From Aureimonas altamirensis (lineage in GTDB: Bacteria; Pseudomonadota; Alphaproteobacteria; Rhizobiales; Rhizobiaceae): a stretch of 36,512 bases of DNA. Below the pieces are notes generated by a model. It saw nothing but the letters and a program-made list of their open reading frames with translations. It did no database searches and was not told where the DNA came from. Location of the stretch: the NCBI RefSeq assembly GCF_001463885.1, contig NZ_BBWQ01000007.1, positions 1-36,512 of the forward strand, in the 5' to 3' direction. The number at the start of each line of letters is the position of its first letter. The stretch's first letter is position 1. The position numbers and the translations under genes are program-made. Of the stretch, positions 1 to 12,052 are shown piece by piece.

Positions 1-312
<312 letters not shown>

Positions 313-357
313 TCATGCCGCTGTGTATCATAGGAGAGAGGCCAGGCAAGCAGCCTG

Positions 358-2568
358 TTGCAGGGGATGATCCGGAGAATGAGTCGACTGCGTTCCGCAT
401 TCGAGCGCGAGGCATCGGCACGCAGCCACATCCATTTCGTTTCGCCGGGTCTCATCCTTGCCATCGCGCTCTTCTATGCGGCCGGCCTGCGGATCCCTCC
501 GCCTTACTGCGTGGCCATTCTGGTCGCCTCTCTCGTGGCTCTATATGCCGCAAACGAGGCGCCGCCGCTGGCCCGCTGCGTCCTGAGGGCAATGCTGGCG
601 CTGGCGTGTACGCTCGCCGCCGGCCAGCTTCTGTGCCACGTGGAACTTGCACGGACGCAGACGACGATCCTGTCGGGTGGCGCCACCGTTTCGGTAACGG
701 GGCGCGTCGCGATGCGCGAAGCCGACGAGAACGGCAAGATGCGCTACATCGTGGATCTGGAGGAAACGGAAAGGCCGGTCTTGTCGCGGCCGCCCCAGCG
801 CATGCGCATCGCCGTTTCCAGCCGCCACGAGCCCATTCCCATCGGCGGCATCTATCGCGGCCTGGTGCGCCTGGGGCCGCCCAGCGGGCCGGCCTTCCCG
901 GATGGATATGATTTTGCCTTCGGCGCCTTCTTCGACGGTGTGGGCGCCTACGGTTTCTCGCTGGGCCCGCCCGAGTCCATCCCGTATCAGACGCCGTCGT
1001 CGCTATCGGAGCGTTTCGCCGAATGGCTGATCGGCCTGCGTGTCGACATGTCCCGCAGGATCAGGGCGGTCCTGCCGGGCGCGGAGGGGGCGGTGGCCGC
1101 CGCGCTGATATCGGGTGAGCGCACGGGCATCCCCGACGAGATCGACGAGATTTTCCGCATCACCGGCCTGTCGCATGTGCTGTCCATTTCGGGCTTTCAC
1201 ATGGTGCTTGTGGCGGGTTTCGTCATGGCGGCCGTGCGCAGCCTGCTGGTGCTGCTACCGCCGATCCTGTCGCCGGTTTCGCCGCGCAAGGCAGGTGCCG
1301 TTGCGGCCCTGATGGCCACGACGGGCTATATGGCAATTGCAGGGCCCAACGTCGCGACCGAGCGCTCCTACATCATGATCGCGATCATGCTGGTTGCCGT
1401 CCTGATGGAGAAACCCGCGCTGACGCTGCGCAATGTCACCCTTGCCGCCATCGCCGTCCTGACGATCGCGCCCCACGCTGCCCTGACGGCCAGTTTCCAG
1501 ATGTCCTTTGCCGCAACCGCCGCCCTGGTGGGTCTTGCCGCTGTCCTGACGCGGCGGTGGCAGACGCCACCCGGCGAAGAGAAGGGCCTGCGCCCCTTCG
1601 CGTGGCTTGCCGTCGCCTGTATCGCATCGGCAGTGGCCGGGGCAGCGACCGCCCCTTACGGCCTCTATCATTTTCAGAGGCTGGCGCCGTACGGCATCCT
1701 GGCCAACGTGGCGACGATGCCCTTGTTCAGCTTCTGGGTCATGCCGGCGGCGCTTGCCGCGGCTCTTGCGATGCCGTTCGGCCTCGACGCGCCTTTTCTG
1801 CACGTGATGGGATGGGGCTTGTCCGTGGTTTTCATGGTGACGCGCTATCTGGCCGAGACCTTCCCCGATCAGGGCGGCATGGCCTTGCCGGCACCCTCGC
1901 TTATTGCCCTGTCGCTTGCACTGTTTATGGCGTGCTTTCTGGCCAGCGCGCTGCGTTGGCTGGCACTGCCGGCAGCAGTCTTGGGCGGCGTTCTTGCAAT
2001 GGGTGGGGCACTGCCGCCGGATATCCTGATCTACGAGGATGGCACGAAAGTCGCGCTGGTCGATGCCGGGCACATTTCCTATCTGGGGAAGCGCCCGGGC
2101 CGCTTTATCGCGAACCAGTGGGAAAGGCGTTTCGGCCCGCCTGGCGCGGATGGCCCGCTGCCCTGCGAACCGCCCGCCTGCCAGCTTGCCACCGCATCCG
2201 GTATCCGCCTGGCGTGGACGGACTCCCTGGAGGAAACGGACAGGCTTTGCGCCGAGGCAGACCTTGTGATCGTGGCGCGGGCGCTTCGCCGCAACCGATG
2301 TTCAAATAGAGGCGCAACGCTGGTCACGTTGCGCAGCCTGCGCCGGACCGGCTCCCTTGCCATATCCCGCGGTGATGGGGGGAGGCTGGTGGTGACGCCG
2401 TCCATCCCGGCTGACCCGCCGGAATGGAACGTGCACCGCAAGGCGGCATGGCCGGAATACTGGAAGAAGGACGGCGAAGCCAAGACCGGCGGTATGCCGA
2501 AAGAAACCGTCAGTAGCGCCGTATCAGGCCCACCAGCCGCCCCTGCACCTGAACCCGATCCGAATTGA
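358..2568 (+). CDS. comEC: ComEC/Rec2-family competence membrane protein
   Basis: A predicted inner-membrane channel of the ComEC/Rec2 family, which moves single-stranded DNA into the cytoplasm in transformable bacteria. The N-terminal part (about residues 20-180) has membrane segments plus a DUF4131-like soluble stretch. The competence core follows, with the family signature GERTGIP...[17 protein letters not shown] at roughly residues 250-282 and then many hydrophobic helices to about residue 560. The C-terminal part (from about 565) resembles a remnant of the metallo-beta-lactamase-like domain (ALVDAGH) but lacks an HxHxDH metal site. An in-frame TAG at 331 limits the start to TTG 358, ATG 367 or ATG 379; none has an ideal ribosome binding site, so the start is uncertain by seven codons. 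The 3' end overlaps lexA convergently by 59 bases. Competence in this organism is not shown. Confidence 0.9.
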   Translation: MQGMIRRMSRLRSAFEREASARSHIHFVSPGLILAIALFYAAGLRIPPPYCVAILVASLVALYAANEAPPLARCVLRAMLALACTLAAGQLLCHVELARTQTTILSGGATVSVTGRVAMREADENGKMRYIVDLEETERPVLSRPPQRMRIAVSSRHEPIPIGGIYRGLVRLGPPSGPAFPDGYDFAFGAFFDGVGAYGFSLGPPESIPYQTPSSLSERFAEWLIGLRVDMSRRIRAVLPGAEGAVAAALISGERTGIPDEIDEIFRITGLSHVLSISGFHMVLVAGFVMAAVRSLLVLLPPILSPVSPRKAGAVAALMATTGYMAIAGPNVATERSYIMIAIMLVAVLMEKPALTLRNVTLAAIAVLTIAPHAALTASFQMSFAATAALVGLAAVLTRRWQTPPGEEKGLRPFAWLAVACIASAVAGAATAPYGLYHFQRLAPYGILANVATMPLFSFWVMPAALAAALAMPFGLDAPFLHVMGWGLSVVFMVTRYLAETFPDQGGMALPAPSLIALSLALFMACFLASALRWLALPAAVLGGVLAMGGALPPDILIYEDGTKVALVDAGHISYLGKRPGRFIANQWERRFGPPGADGPLPCEPPACQLATASGIRLAWTDSLEETDRLCAEADLVIVARALRRNRCSNRGATLVTLRSLRRTGSLAISRGDGGRLVVTPSIPADPPEWNVHRKAAWPEYWKKDGEAKTGGMPKETVSSAVSGPPAAPAPEPDPN

Positions 2569-3238
2569 ATATCCGGGTTTCGTAGGCGGGGTTTGCTGCC
2601 TCCAGTGCGATTGCGGTGCCCTTGCGGCGGAACCGCTTCAGGGTCGCTTCCTCGTCGTCCACCAGCGCGACGACGATATCGCCCGGCGTTGCCGTATCCA
2701 CCCGGCGGATCACGACCGTATCCCCATCCAGAATCCCGGCTTCCACCATCGAGTCGCCGGAAACCTCCAGCGCATAATGCTCGCCGGGGCCAATCATGTC
2801 CGGTGGCAGCGTCAGGCTATGGGTGTTGTTCTGGATGGCGGATATGGGCACACCCGCCGCGATGCGGCCCATGACGGGAATGCTGATACCGGCATCGGCA
2901 TCGTTTGCCGCAGGGGCTACCCGGCGGCGCGCCGCCAGGCCCGATGCGGCAGACTGTTCGGCCAGGGAGACGACGTTGGACGGCGTGGGGGCAGAGGCTG
3001 CACCCCGGCCGCTGCGTGCCATCGACTCGGGTAGCTTGACGACCTCCAGCGCCCGCGCCCGGTTGGGCAGGCGGCGGATGAACCCACGCTCCTCCAGCGC
3101 GGTGATCAGGCGGTGGATGCCGGACTTCGACCGCAGGTCGAGCGCGTCCTTCATCTCGTCGAAGGAAGGCGGAACGCCGGCGGAATGCAGCCTCTCGTGA
3201 ATGAACATCAAGAGATCATGCTGTTTGCGCGTTAGCAC
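2510..3238 (-). CDS. lexA: LexA repressor / autopeptidase of the SOS response
   Basis: Represses DNA-damage genes and cleaves itself when RecA filaments form. The 242 residues are the normal length for alphaproteobacteria. The N-terminal winged helix-turn-helix begins [17 protein letters not shown], with the recognition region around residues 26-46 ([20 protein letters not shown]). The C-terminal S24 peptidase domain shows the cleavage site Ala128-Gly129 (IAAGVPI), the nucleophile Ser163 (SGDSMVEAG) and the general base Lys201 (EATLKRF). The start is GTG at 3238, chosen because the canonical LexA N terminus begins there and GGGGG lies just upstream. A GTTC-N7-GTTC SOS box lies 49 bases upstream, so self-regulation is expected. 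It is convergent with comEC. Confidence 0.97.
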   Translation of the reverse strand: MLTRKQHDLLMFIHERLHSAGVPPSFDEMKDALDLRSKSGIHRLITALEERGFIRRLPNRARALEVVKLPESMARSGRGAASAPTPSNVVSLAEQSAASGLAARRRVAPAANDADAGISIPVMGRIAAGVPISAIQNNTHSLTLPPDMIGPGEHYALEVSGDSMVEAGILDGDTVVIRRVDTATPGDIVVALVDDEEATLKRFRRKGTAIALEAANPAYETRIFNSDRVQVQGRLVGLIRRY

Positions 3239-3286
3239 GTGCCGCCCCCGGAATCGATGAAAAACAAAACCAGAACAAACCTAGCT

Positions 3287-3301
3287 GTTCCAGTTGTGTT
3301 C
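3287..3301. promoter_or_regulatory. SOS box (LexA operator) upstream of lexA
   Basis: GTTC-CAGTTGT-GTTC is an exact match to the direct-repeat LexA box known from alphaproteobacteria (GTTC-N7-GTTC). It lies 49 bases upstream of the lexA GTG, and reads GAAC-N7-GAAC in the lexA direction. A GAAC at 3273-3276 flanks it, but with 10-base spacing to the first GTTC, so it is not a second canonical box. LexA autoregulation is inferred from the match and position. Confidence 0.85.
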
Positions 3302-3320
3302 TGCAAGCGTTCATGGCGCC

Positions 3321-4529
3321 CTAATCGAGGGGGATGAACAGACAGTCCTGTCCGGCTTCCGCGGCGGGTGCGGCAACGGGGCGATACAGAAGTGCATCGG
3401 CAAGCGCGTAGATGGACAGAAGGGACGAATCCTGCCGTGGCAAGGCTTCCACCTGCGGTGCGCCCTCTGGCGGGTAATGCAGGCGGGCACGCACGAAGTC
3501 GGCGCGCTCACCGCCTTGTGGCATTGCCGCAGACAGGACGCCGCGCTGGAGGCCCAAACCCGCGCCAAGCCCCGCAAGACGGCGGACAAGGGGGCGCAGG
3601 AACAGTGTTGCGGCCACCATGGTCGATGCCGGGTTGCCCGGCAGCCCGATAACCCGCAGCGCGCCCTTGCGGCCCGCCATGACGGGCTTTCCGGGGCGCA
3701 TGGCCACCTTCCAGAAATCCAGCTCGACGCCGCGCGCCTGCAGGGCCGGGGCTACGAGGTCGCGGTCGCCGACCGAGGCGCCGCCGATGGTGACGATGAC
3801 ATCCGCGCGCGCATCCTCTGCTTCCGCAAGCCGAGCCTCCAGCACGGCCAGGTCGTCCGGCGCTATGCCAAGGTCCAGCACGTCGCCTCCATGGGCTTCC
3901 ACCATCGCGGCAAGGCCGAACCCGTTGGAGGCTACGATCTGGTCGGGGCCGGTGCTTTCGCCTGGCATCACCAGTTCGTCGCCGGTGGCCAGAATGGCAA
4001 CGCGCGGCCGGCGCCGGACGGGAAGTTGCGGGTGGCCGGCGCTGGCGGCAAGCGCAACGTGGCCAGCGCGCAAGTGCAGACCCGCCTGCAGCAGCACGGC
4101 CCCGTGCGCAAAGTCGAGGCCGGCTTTTCTGATATGGCGTGCCGGTTCCGCCGCGACATCGACACGCAACGTATCCGGCGCTTCGAGCGTCGCGTTTTCC
4201 TGAATCAGTACCGTGTCCGCGCCTGCGGGCAGGGGCGCCCCGGTAAAGATGCGCACCGCGGCTCCCGGCTCGACGGTGCCGGCGAATGCCGCGCCTGCGG
4301 CCGAAATGCCGGTAACCTTAAGGACCGCGCCCTTGGAGGCATCGGCGGCCCGCACGGCGTAGCCATCCATCGCGGAAGCGTCGAATGGCGGCTGCGTCCG
4401 CAGGGCGGAGATATCGTCGGCAAGCACACGGCCCGCAGCGGCGCGCAGCGCGACGGTTTCCGTTTCCAAGACGGGGCCAACCCCGTGCAGAAGCCGGGAG
4501 AGGGCTTCCTCTACCGGCATCAGGCTCAA
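3321..4529 (-). CDS. moeA: Molybdopterin molybdenumtransferase MoeA
   Basis: Inserts molybdate into adenylylated molybdopterin in the last step of molybdenum cofactor synthesis. The 402-residue product has the MoeA N-terminal region ([14 protein letters not shown] motif: [14 protein letters not shown]), then [13 protein letters not shown], then the MoCF/MogA-like fold with ILATGDELV and [12 protein letters not shown], and a C-terminal beta domain after [10 protein letters not shown] place the start at TTG 4529. It overlaps the moaC stop as TTGA, has AAGGA eight bases upstream, and gives [14 protein letters not shown], which fits the family. An ATG nine bases further on (4520) is the alternative. 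The same frame stays open upstream to 5033, but that extension only shadows moaC. Last gene of the ppiD-trpDC-moaC-moeA operon. Confidence 0.94.
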   Translation of the reverse strand: MSLMPVEEALSRLLHGVGPVLETETVALRAAAGRVLADDISALRTQPPFDASAMDGYAVRAADASKGAVLKVTGISAAGAAFAGTVEPGAAVRIFTGAPLPAGADTVLIQENATLEAPDTLRVDVAAEPARHIRKAGLDFAHGAVLLQAGLHLRAGHVALAASAGHPQLPVRRRPRVAILATGDELVMPGESTGPDQIVASNGFGLAAMVEAHGGDVLDLGIAPDDLAVLEARLAEAEDARADVIVTIGGASVGDRDLVAPALQARGVELDFWKVAMRPGKPVMAGRKGALRVIGLPGNPASTMVAATLFLRPLVRRLAGLGAGLGLQRGVLSAAMPQGGERADFVRARLHYPPEGAPQVEALPRQDSSLLSIYALADALLYRPVAAPAAEAGQDCLFIPLD

Positions 4530-5020
4530 GACGGTGATCCTTCTGCCCGCCAGTCGCCCGAGCTGCCGCCCGACTTGGTCAGAAGGCGGATATTGGAAAT
4601 GGCCATGTCCCGGTCGACACCCTTGGCCATGTCGTAGATGGTCAGGCAGGCCACGGACACCGCCGTGAGCGCCTCCATCTCCACCCCGGTCGGGCCCGAG
4701 ACGCGCGCCATGGCCGTAACGCGCAGGCCGGGCAGGGCTGGTTCGGGCGCAATGTCCACCGACACCTTGTCGAGCATCAGCGGGTGGCACAACGGAATGA
4801 GCTCGCTGGTCTTCTTGGCGCCCATGATACCGGCGATCCGCGCTATGGCGACGACGTCGCCCTTGCGCACGGCATTGTCCACGATGAGCGCCAGCGTCTC
4901 CGGGCGCATCAGGACAAGCCCTTCGGCCATGGCCTCGCGCCGCGTGGCCGGCTTGTCGCCGACATCCACCATGCTGGCGGCACCCGTGGCGTCGAGATGG
5001 GTGAGGGTGCCTGCCGTCAA
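4526..5020 (-). CDS. moaC: Cyclic pyranopterin monophosphate synthase MoaC
   Basis: Converts the MoaA product (3',8-cyclo-GTP) to cyclic pyranopterin monophosphate, an early molybdenum cofactor step. The 164 residues match the family length. Visible signatures are [11 protein letters not shown] (residues 71-81), [19 protein letters not shown] (109-127) and YDMAK (129-133). Lys53, Asp130 and Lys133 sit where catalytic residues are expected, and the tail carries the KSGG...SGDW ending. The start is TTG 5020, overlapping the trpC stop as TTGA, with GGAGAGG just upstream; the next in-frame ATG (MVDVG, residue 17) would remove conserved sequence. Its stop overlaps the moeA start, so translation of the three genes is probably coupled. 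Confidence 0.95.
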   Translation of the reverse strand: MTAGTLTHLDATGAASMVDVGDKPATRREAMAEGLVLMRPETLALIVDNAVRKGDVVAIARIAGIMGAKKTSELIPLCHPLMLDKVSVDIAPEPALPGLRVTAMARVSGPTGVEMEALTAVSVACLTIYDMAKGVDRDMAISNIRLLTKSGGSSGDWRAEGSPS

Positions 5021-5829
5021 ACCGCCTCTCCATGGATCTGCAGGCCCAGAAGGCGGCGCGTGGCGGCGGTAACGTCGTCCTGCCTCATCAGGCTTTCCCC
5101 GACCAGGAAGGAAAGGATGCCCGATTTTGCCAGGCGCTCGCAGTCGGCATGGGTGAAGATGCCGCTTTCCCCGACGAGGATGCGCTCTTCGGGCACCATA
5201 GGGGCAAGACGCTCGGCCACGGCGAGGTCTGTTTCGAAAGTCCTGAGATTGCGGTTGTTGATCCCGACGAGAGGCGAACGCAGCTTGAGGGCGCGCTCCA
5301 TCTCGGTCTCGTCATGCACCTCGATCAGGCAGTCCATGCCATGATGGATCGCCGCATCCTCGATCTCGGCGGCTTTGGCGTCGTCCAGGCTGGCCATGAT
5401 GATCAGGATCGCGTCCGCGCCCCAGGCGCGTGCTTCCGCCACCTGATAGGTATCGAACATGAAATCCTTGCGCAGGGCGGGCAGGTGCGTTGCCTCCCGC
5501 GCCGCCGTCAGGAAGGACGGCGCCCCCTGGAAACTCGGCCCGTCGGTCAGGACGCTGAGGCAGGCGGCACCGCCGGCCTGGTAGGCCTCTGCCAGAAGCG
5601 CCGGCTCGAAATCGGGCCGGATCACCCCCCTGGACGGGCTTGCCTTCTTGATTTCGGCGATCAGCCCGTAATGGCCCGACGCCTGTTTGCGGGCCAGGGC
5701 ATCGGCAAAGCCGCGCGGCGCCGACTGGGCGCGGGCACGGGCTTCCAGTTCACCGAGCGAGACCTTGGCCTTCGCGGCTGCGATCTCTTCCAGCTTGTAG
5801 GCTTCGATCTTCGCCAGAATGTCGCTCAT
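5017..5829 (-). CDS. trpC: Indole-3-glycerol-phosphate synthase
   Basis: Closes the indole ring in tryptophan synthesis, converting carboxyphenylaminodeoxyribulose phosphate to indole-3-glycerol phosphate. It is a monofunctional 270-residue (beta/alpha)8 barrel. Motifs are [12 protein letters not shown] (about 57-68), [42 protein letters not shown] and VGESGI, which together form the phosphate and substrate site. The ATG at 5829 overlaps the trpD stop as ATGA. There is no fused TrpF domain. The pairing trpD-trpC with moaC-moeA downstream is the usual rhizobial arrangement. Confidence 0.97.
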   Translation of the reverse strand: MSDILAKIEAYKLEEIAAAKAKVSLGELEARARAQSAPRGFADALARKQASGHYGLIAEIKKASPSRGVIRPDFEPALLAEAYQAGGAACLSVLTDGPSFQGAPSFLTAAREATHLPALRKDFMFDTYQVAEARAWGADAILIIMASLDDAKAAEIEDAAIHHGMDCLIEVHDETEMERALKLRSPLVGINNRNLRTFETDLAVAERLAPMVPEERILVGESGIFTHADCERLAKSGILSFLVGESLMRQDDVTAATRRLLGLQIHGEAV

Positions 5830-6860
5830 GCGATGGTCTTCCTCATGTCGCGCGTGGTCGCCACCAGCGTATCTAGGCTATGGAGCGCGGAGCCGTCGTC
5901 GATGGCGCGGGCCGCCTGCACAAGGCCTTCGCCGATTTCGTCTGTCCGGCCGGCGACGCAAAGGGCAGCCGCCGCATTCAACAGAACGATATCGCGGTAG
6001 GCCCCGGCCTCGCCCTCGAGCACCCGCCGAAGGGCGACTGCATTGGCCGCGCCGTCGCCGCCGCGTATCTCGTCCAACTGCCGGCGTTTCAGGCCGAACT
6101 CCTCCGGCGTGATGGTAAAGCTGCTGATCGCACCATCGCGGAGCACGGCGATCTCCGTCGACCCGCAGACGGTGATCTCGTCCAGCCCGTCGCCATGCAC
6201 GACGAAGGCCCGTTCCGTGCCAAGGGCGGCAAGACTTTCGGCCAAAGGGAGCAGCCATTGCGGATCGTAGACGCCCAGCAGCATGCGGCGCACGCCCGCA
6301 GGGTTGGCCAGCGGACCCAGCATGTTGAAGATGGTGCGGGTGCCAAGCTCGACCCGGCTTGGACCCACGAAGCGCATGGCCGAGTGGTGCGTCGGCGCAA
6401 ACATGAAGCCGATGCCGGCCTTGGCGATCACGGGGCCGATGGCTTCCGGCGGCAGGTCCACATCGACGCCCAGCGCCGCCAGCACGTCGGCCGCGCCGGA
6501 TTTGGACGAAAGGGCGCGGTTGCCGTGCTTGGCGACGGTGACGCCGCAGCCGGCCACGACGAACGCCGTGCAGGTAGAAATGTTGAGCGTGCCCGCATGG
6601 TCGCCGCCGGTGCCGACGATATCCACGGCATCCGCATCAACGCCGTCGACGCGCGCCATATGCGCGCGCAGAACGTCGACCGCACCGGCGATCTCGTCCA
6701 CCGCCTCGCCGCGGACGCGCAGCGCCATAAGAAAGCCGCCGATCTGCGAGGGCGTCGCATCCCCCGACATCAGCACCGAAAAGGCTGCGCGGGCCTCCTC
6801 GCGCGTCAGCACCTGACGGTCTGCAACCTTGGCAAGAAGCGGCTTCAGCCCGGCTGTCAC
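5826..6860 (-). CDS. trpD: Anthranilate phosphoribosyltransferase
   Basis: Transfers phosphoribose from PRPP to anthranilate in the second step of the tryptophan branch. The 344-residue protein has the PRPP-binding motif [14 protein letters not shown] (residues 83-96) and the [12 protein letters not shown] loop (111-122), then [13 protein letters not shown] and [13 protein letters not shown], all diagnostic. No glutamine amidotransferase is fused. The start is GTG 6860, which overlaps the ppiD stop as GTGA and gives [19 protein letters not shown]. It therefore depends on upstream ppiD translation or on its own weak initiation signal. Confidence 0.97.
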   Translation of the reverse strand: MTAGLKPLLAKVADRQVLTREEARAAFSVLMSGDATPSQIGGFLMALRVRGEAVDEIAGAVDVLRAHMARVDGVDADAVDIVGTGGDHAGTLNISTCTAFVVAGCGVTVAKHGNRALSSKSGAADVLAALGVDVDLPPEAIGPVIAKAGIGFMFAPTHHSAMRFVGPSRVELGTRTIFNMLGPLANPAGVRRMLLGVYDPQWLLPLAESLAALGTERAFVVHGDGLDEITVCGSTEIAVLRDGAISSFTITPEEFGLKRRQLDEIRGGDGAANAVALRRVLEGEAGAYRDIVLLNAAAALCVAGRTDEIGEGLVQAARAIDDGSALHSLDTLVATTRDMRKTIA

Positions 6861-8749
6861 TGCAGCACCCCACGGACCTGGTCCATCGCCTGCTGATGGT
6901 ATTCCACCGGAATGTCGCGCTGCAGGCGCGCCACGAAGCCTTGCAGCAGGTCGTTGTCGGCCATGTCGTTCATCTGGTCCACAAGCCCGGCCTGCACGCT
7001 TGCACGCGGGTCCGCCGGCAGGGATGTCTCCGTCACCTGCAGAACCATCCAGCTCCCGTCCGTGGATGCCGGGGCATCCGCTACGTGGCCCTGCGGCCCT
7101 TCGAATGCCGCCATCGTGGCCGGCTGGCCGATCTGCGAGGGGCCGCTGGCGCGCGTCAGCCCGGATGTCGTCTGGACCGAAAGCCCAGCCTCGGCGGCGA
7201 TGTCGGCAAGGCTGGTTCCGGCCCTGGCGCGTTCCACCATCGCCTTGGCGCGCTCTTCCTGGAGACGGTCGCCCTCGTCGGTCTTCCAGTCCGCGACGAC
7301 GCGGTCACGGACCTCGTCCAGCGGCCGCTCTTGTGCTTCCTGGATGTCCGTCAGGTCGAAGAAGACATAGGAGCCCGTCGCGAAATTGACCGGCTCTGCC
7401 GCCGTTCCGGGCTGGGCCAGGAACAAGGCGGTCAAGAGGTCGCTGCCGCCGACAAGGTTCTCGATTTCCTGTCCGTCGGCGTTGCGGCCCTTCTGGTCGA
7501 TGCCCTGAACGGAGGTCAGCTCAAGGCCGGCGGCTTCCGCAGCCTCGGCAAGCGTGGCACCCGAGCCGAGCGAATCCTGGATGGCGGTGTAGGCTTCCGT
7601 GGCGCGGGCATTGGCGCGCACCGCGGCAAGCTGCTGACGGATCTCGTCGCGCACGGCATCGAGGCTCCGCACCTCGGCCGGCTGGATTTCGGTGACCTGC
7701 ACGATGACGGGCCCGAACAGCCCTTCCACGACGCCGCTCGGCTGGTTCGGCTGCAGCCCGAAAGCGGCATCACGCACCACCGTATCGGGGATCTGGTCGG
7801 CCGTGCGCAGCCCCAGCTCTACGTCCGCGTCGCTGCGGCCGGCGGCGCGCGCCGCATCCGCAAAGCTCTGGCCGCCGGCCATCGCCGCCGCCGCCGCGTC
7901 TGCCGCTGCCCGGTCGGGGAAGACGATCTGCTGCACGCGGCGCCGTTCCGGCGTGGTGAAGTCTGCGATGTTGCCGGTGTACTCGGCTTCGATCTCGTCC
8001 TCGGTGATGGATGCCGGGTCGAAGAGCTGCTCGGGCACCAGCGCGACATAGGAATAGGAGCGCAGCTCGGGGATCGCGTAATCCTCGGAGGTGTCGTCGT
8101 AGAGCGCCTGGACGGCCGCGTCGTCCGGCTCGGGAATCTCGGATGCCGGGATGGGCGGAAGCGTGATCGCGGCGATGGTGCGCCGCTCGCCATTGTAGGT
8201 GCCCATCGCATCCGAGAAGGCGGCGGGCAGGGCCATGCCGCCCGTTACCGCATCCATCACCTGGATGCGGCGCGACATCTTGCGCTCTTCTGCGGCGTAC
8301 TGCTCTTCGGTCAGGTTGGCGCGCTGCAGGACCAGCCTTGCGGTGTTGGCCGAGTAGTTGCCCGACGAATCGCGGAAGGCGGGTTCGTTGGCGATACGGC
8401 GCGCAAGGCCTTCGTCCGACAGGGAAAGGCCAAGCCGACGGGCTTCCTCGTCCAGAAGGGCGACGCTGGTCAACTGCGACAAGACCTGCTGGTCGATGTT
8501 CAGGGCTGCCTGCTCCTCCGGCGTCGGACGGCGCTGTAGCTGCGTGCTGACGCGGTTGATCGCCTGGCCGTAGGCCTGCTGATACTCGCGGGTGGAGACA
8601 TCGGTGCCACCGGCCGAGATGACCGTGTTGGGGCTGCCTGCCATGTTGAAGCCGTCCGCGATGCCCCAGACGACGAAGCTGAGCACCAGAAGGCCCAACA
8701 GAAGCTTGGCGGTGAAACCGCCCACACCCTTCCGCATCTGGTTCATCAT
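6857..8749 (-). CDS. ppiD: PpiD/SurA-type peptidylprolyl isomerase, membrane anchored
   Basis: A periplasmic folding factor anchored in the inner membrane, expected to assist newly exported envelope proteins. The N terminus has a short positive segment ([10 protein letters not shown]) and one hydrophobic helix at about residues 14-33. A SurA_N_3-like region follows ([17 protein letters not shown] onward, to about 190), then a parvulin-like domain at about 265-375 ([13 protein letters not shown]...[12 protein letters not shown]...[13 protein letters not shown]...[15 protein letters not shown]) and a C-terminal helical part. The parvulin core is divergent, as is common in alphaproteobacterial PpiD, so isomerase activity is uncertain. 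ATG 8749 is preferred over the adjacent ATG 8746 because AGGAG lies 11 bases before it. First gene of the operon that continues into trpD. Confidence 0.9.
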   Translation of the reverse strand: MMNQMRKGVGGFTAKLLLGLLVLSFVVWGIADGFNMAGSPNTVISAGGTDVSTREYQQAYGQAINRVSTQLQRRPTPEEQAALNIDQQVLSQLTSVALLDEEARRLGLSLSDEGLARRIANEPAFRDSSGNYSANTARLVLQRANLTEEQYAAEERKMSRRIQVMDAVTGGMALPAAFSDAMGTYNGERRTIAAITLPPIPASEIPEPDDAAVQALYDDTSEDYAIPELRSYSYVALVPEQLFDPASITEDEIEAEYTGNIADFTTPERRRVQQIVFPDRAAADAAAAAMAGGQSFADAARAAGRSDADVELGLRTADQIPDTVVRDAAFGLQPNQPSGVVEGLFGPVIVQVTEIQPAEVRSLDAVRDEIRQQLAAVRANARATEAYTAIQDSLGSGATLAEAAEAAGLELTSVQGIDQKGRNADGQEIENLVGGSDLLTALFLAQPGTAAEPVNFATGSYVFFDLTDIQEAQERPLDEVRDRVVADWKTDEGDRLQEERAKAMVERARAGTSLADIAAEAGLSVQTTSGLTRASGPSQIGQPATMAAFEGPQGHVADAPASTDGSWMVLQVTETSLPADPRASVQAGLVDQMNDMADNDLLQGFVARLQRDIPVEYHQQAMDQVRGVLQ

Positions 8750-8770
8750 TGGACGGCGTTCTCCTGTTCC

Positions 8771-8810
8771 GTTTGCCCTCTAATAGGCCGGTTCGCCCCC
8801 TAATAGGAAG
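8771..8810. repeat. Two-copy 20-bp tandem repeat in the ppiD-tpiA spacer
   Basis: Bases 8771-8790 and 8791-8810 are two adjacent 20-base units agreeing at 16 of 20 positions; both contain CTAATAGG. Each holds a short dyad (CCTA-A-TAGG in copy 2, TCTA-A-TAGG in copy 1), so the dyad centres are exactly 20 bases apart. The element lies 22-61 bases upstream of the ppiD ATG and also upstream of tpiA. Read towards ppiD it supplies two TATTAG runs that could serve as -10 elements. It may be an operator pair, a duplicated promoter, or a neutral duplication. Confidence 0.6.
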
Positions 8811-8897
8811 GAGTGGCCGGCCCGTGCAAGCCGCATGGTTTGATTTTGCGCCACGCTGCGGCTATCCGGACGGTCGACACAGGAGGGGAGAGCAGGA

Positions 8898-9656
8898 ATG
8901 TCCGCACGCAAGCTGATCGCCGGCAACTGGAAGATGAACGGGCTGACGGCCAGTCTGGAAGAGCTGCGCGCCATGCGCGACGCCGTCGCCGGCGGACATC
9001 TCTCTCATGTCGATCTTTTGATCTGCCCGCCCGCCACGCTCGTCGCCGCCGCCGCCCAGACCGTGGGCGATGCCTTTCCGGTTGGCGGGCAGGATTGCCA
9101 CGAGCGCCAGGAGGGCGCCTTCACCGGAAACATTTCCGCAGCGATGCTGGCGGATGCCGGGGCCACCCACGTCATCGTCGGCCATTCGGAGCGCCGCACC
9201 TTGCACGGCGAAACGGATGATATTGTCCGGGCCAAGGCGGAGGCCGCGCGTGCGGCGGGCCTGACGGCCGTCATCTGCATCGGCGAGACCGAAAGCGAGC
9301 GGGAGACCGGGCAAACGCTGGACGTGCTGGGCCGCCAGCTTGCCGGCTCGGTGCCGGACGGCGCGACGGCGGACACGGTCATCGTCGCCTACGAGCCGGT
9401 CTGGGCCATCGGCACCGGCAGGACGCCCACCGTGGATGATGTGGCAGAGGCGCATGGCTTCATGCGCGCCCGCCTTTCCGAGCGGTTCGGAGATGCCGGC
9501 CGCGCCATGCGGCTTCTGTACGGCGGTTCGGTGAAGCCGGGCAATTGCGCCACGCTTCTTGCCGTCGACAATGTCGATGGCGCGCTGGTCGGCGGCGCCA
9601 GCTTGAAATCGGCCGATATCGTCGCGATATGCGACGGCGTGCGGACGCTGGCTTAA
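8898..9656 (+). CDS. tpiA: Triose-phosphate isomerase
   Basis: Interconverts dihydroxyacetone phosphate and glyceraldehyde 3-phosphate in glycolysis and gluconeogenesis. It is a full-length 252-residue barrel. The catalytic set is visible: Asn10 and Lys12 (AGNWKMNG), electrophile His96 (VGHSERR) and base Glu166 ([11 protein letters not shown]), with the phosphate-binding LYGGSV near residue 207. The ATG at 8898 follows a strong purine run (AGGAGGGGAGAGCAGGA). It is divergent from ppiD and is followed after 86 bases by secG. Confidence 0.98.
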   Translation: MSARKLIAGNWKMNGLTASLEELRAMRDAVAGGHLSHVDLLICPPATLVAAAAQTVGDAFPVGGQDCHERQEGAFTGNISAAMLADAGATHVIVGHSERRTLHGETDDIVRAKAEAARAAGLTAVICIGETESERETGQTLDVLGRQLAGSVPDGATADTVIVAYEPVWAIGTGRTPTVDDVAEAHGFMRARLSERFGDAGRAMRLLYGGSVKPGNCATLLAVDNVDGALVGGASLKSADIVAICDGVRTLA

Positions 9657-9673
9657 GCGTTGCCCTAAAACGA

Positions 9674-9700
9674 TTGGCATTTTCGGCCCCGTCCTATAAG
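9674..9700 (+). promoter_or_regulatory. Possible promoter for secG
   Basis: TTGGCA (9674-9679) and TATAAG (9695-9700) resemble -35 and -10 elements, separated by 15 bases, which is shorter than the preferred 16-18. It lies in the 86-base tpiA-secG spacer, 43 bases before the secG ATG. The call rests on two short matches only. Confidence 0.3.
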
Positions 9701-9742
9701 ACACGCCGCAATTCCGAAGATGAAAGCCGCAGACACACGCCC

Positions 9743-10288
9743 ATGCAAACCGTTCTGATCGTCATTCACCTGCTCGTCGTTCTGGCGCTGGTCGTCGTGG
9801 TCCTGCTCCAGCGGTCCGAGGGGGGCGCGCTCGGCATGGGCGGTGGTGGCGGCGGCGGCCTGATGACGGCGCGCGGCGCGGCCAACGCCCTGACGCGGAC
9901 AACGGCGATTCTTGCGGCCTGCTTTTTCGTGACATCGCTGGCACTGGCGATTCTCGCCCGCTACGGCGGCACGCCCACCAATGTCTTCGACCGTGTGCCG
10001 GCCGGGCAGAGCGTGCCCGGCGCGGTAGAGGGCGAGGGCGGATCGCTGCTCGATCAGCTCGGCGGTCTGCCGGACCAGCAGCCGGGCGAGGCGCCCGCCG
10101 CGGCACCCGCCGAGCCCCAGACGGGCGTGCCCTTCGGCGCAACGCCGTCTGCTCCGGCCCAGCAGGTGCCGGCCAATCCTGCGCCGCAAGCGCCCAATGC
10201 ATCGGACGCGCCGACCGTGCCGCCGGTGGAGCAGCCTGCCCCCGGCGCAACGCCGCAGGATGCAGCCCCGCAGGGCCAGGCCCAGTAA
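9743..10288 (+). CDS. secG: Preprotein translocase subunit SecG
   Basis: Small membrane subunit of SecYEG that assists protein export. The 181 residues comprise two membrane helices (about 3-20, IVIHLLVVLALVVVVLLQR, and about 50-70, TTAILAACFFVTSLALAIL). Between them is a glycine-rich loop with the family's LGMGGG...LMTARGAANALTR pattern. A long proline/alanine/glutamine-rich tail from about residue 90 is typical of alphaproteobacterial SecG but poorly conserved. The frame is open upstream of 9743, but MQTVLIVIHL is the correct start by family comparison. It is followed by a strong hairpin before pyrG. Confidence 0.93.
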   Translation: MQTVLIVIHLLVVLALVVVVLLQRSEGGALGMGGGGGGGLMTARGAANALTRTTAILAACFFVTSLALAILARYGGTPTNVFDRVPAGQSVPGAVEGEGGSLLDQLGGLPDQQPGEAPAAAPAEPQTGVPFGATPSAPAQQVPANPAPQAPNASDAPTVPPVEQPAPGATPQDAAPQGQAQ

Positions 10289-12028
<1,740 letters not shown>

Positions 12029-12052
12029 CGCCAGAGTTGGAGATATCCTGCC

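Noticed and set aside
4526-5033. The moeA frame stays open back to 5033, giving what looks like a 570-residue fusion with moaC
   Set aside because: The upstream part is out of frame with real MoaC and reads as low-complexity sequence; moaC has its own frame, and TTG 4529 with AAGGA is a good moeA start.
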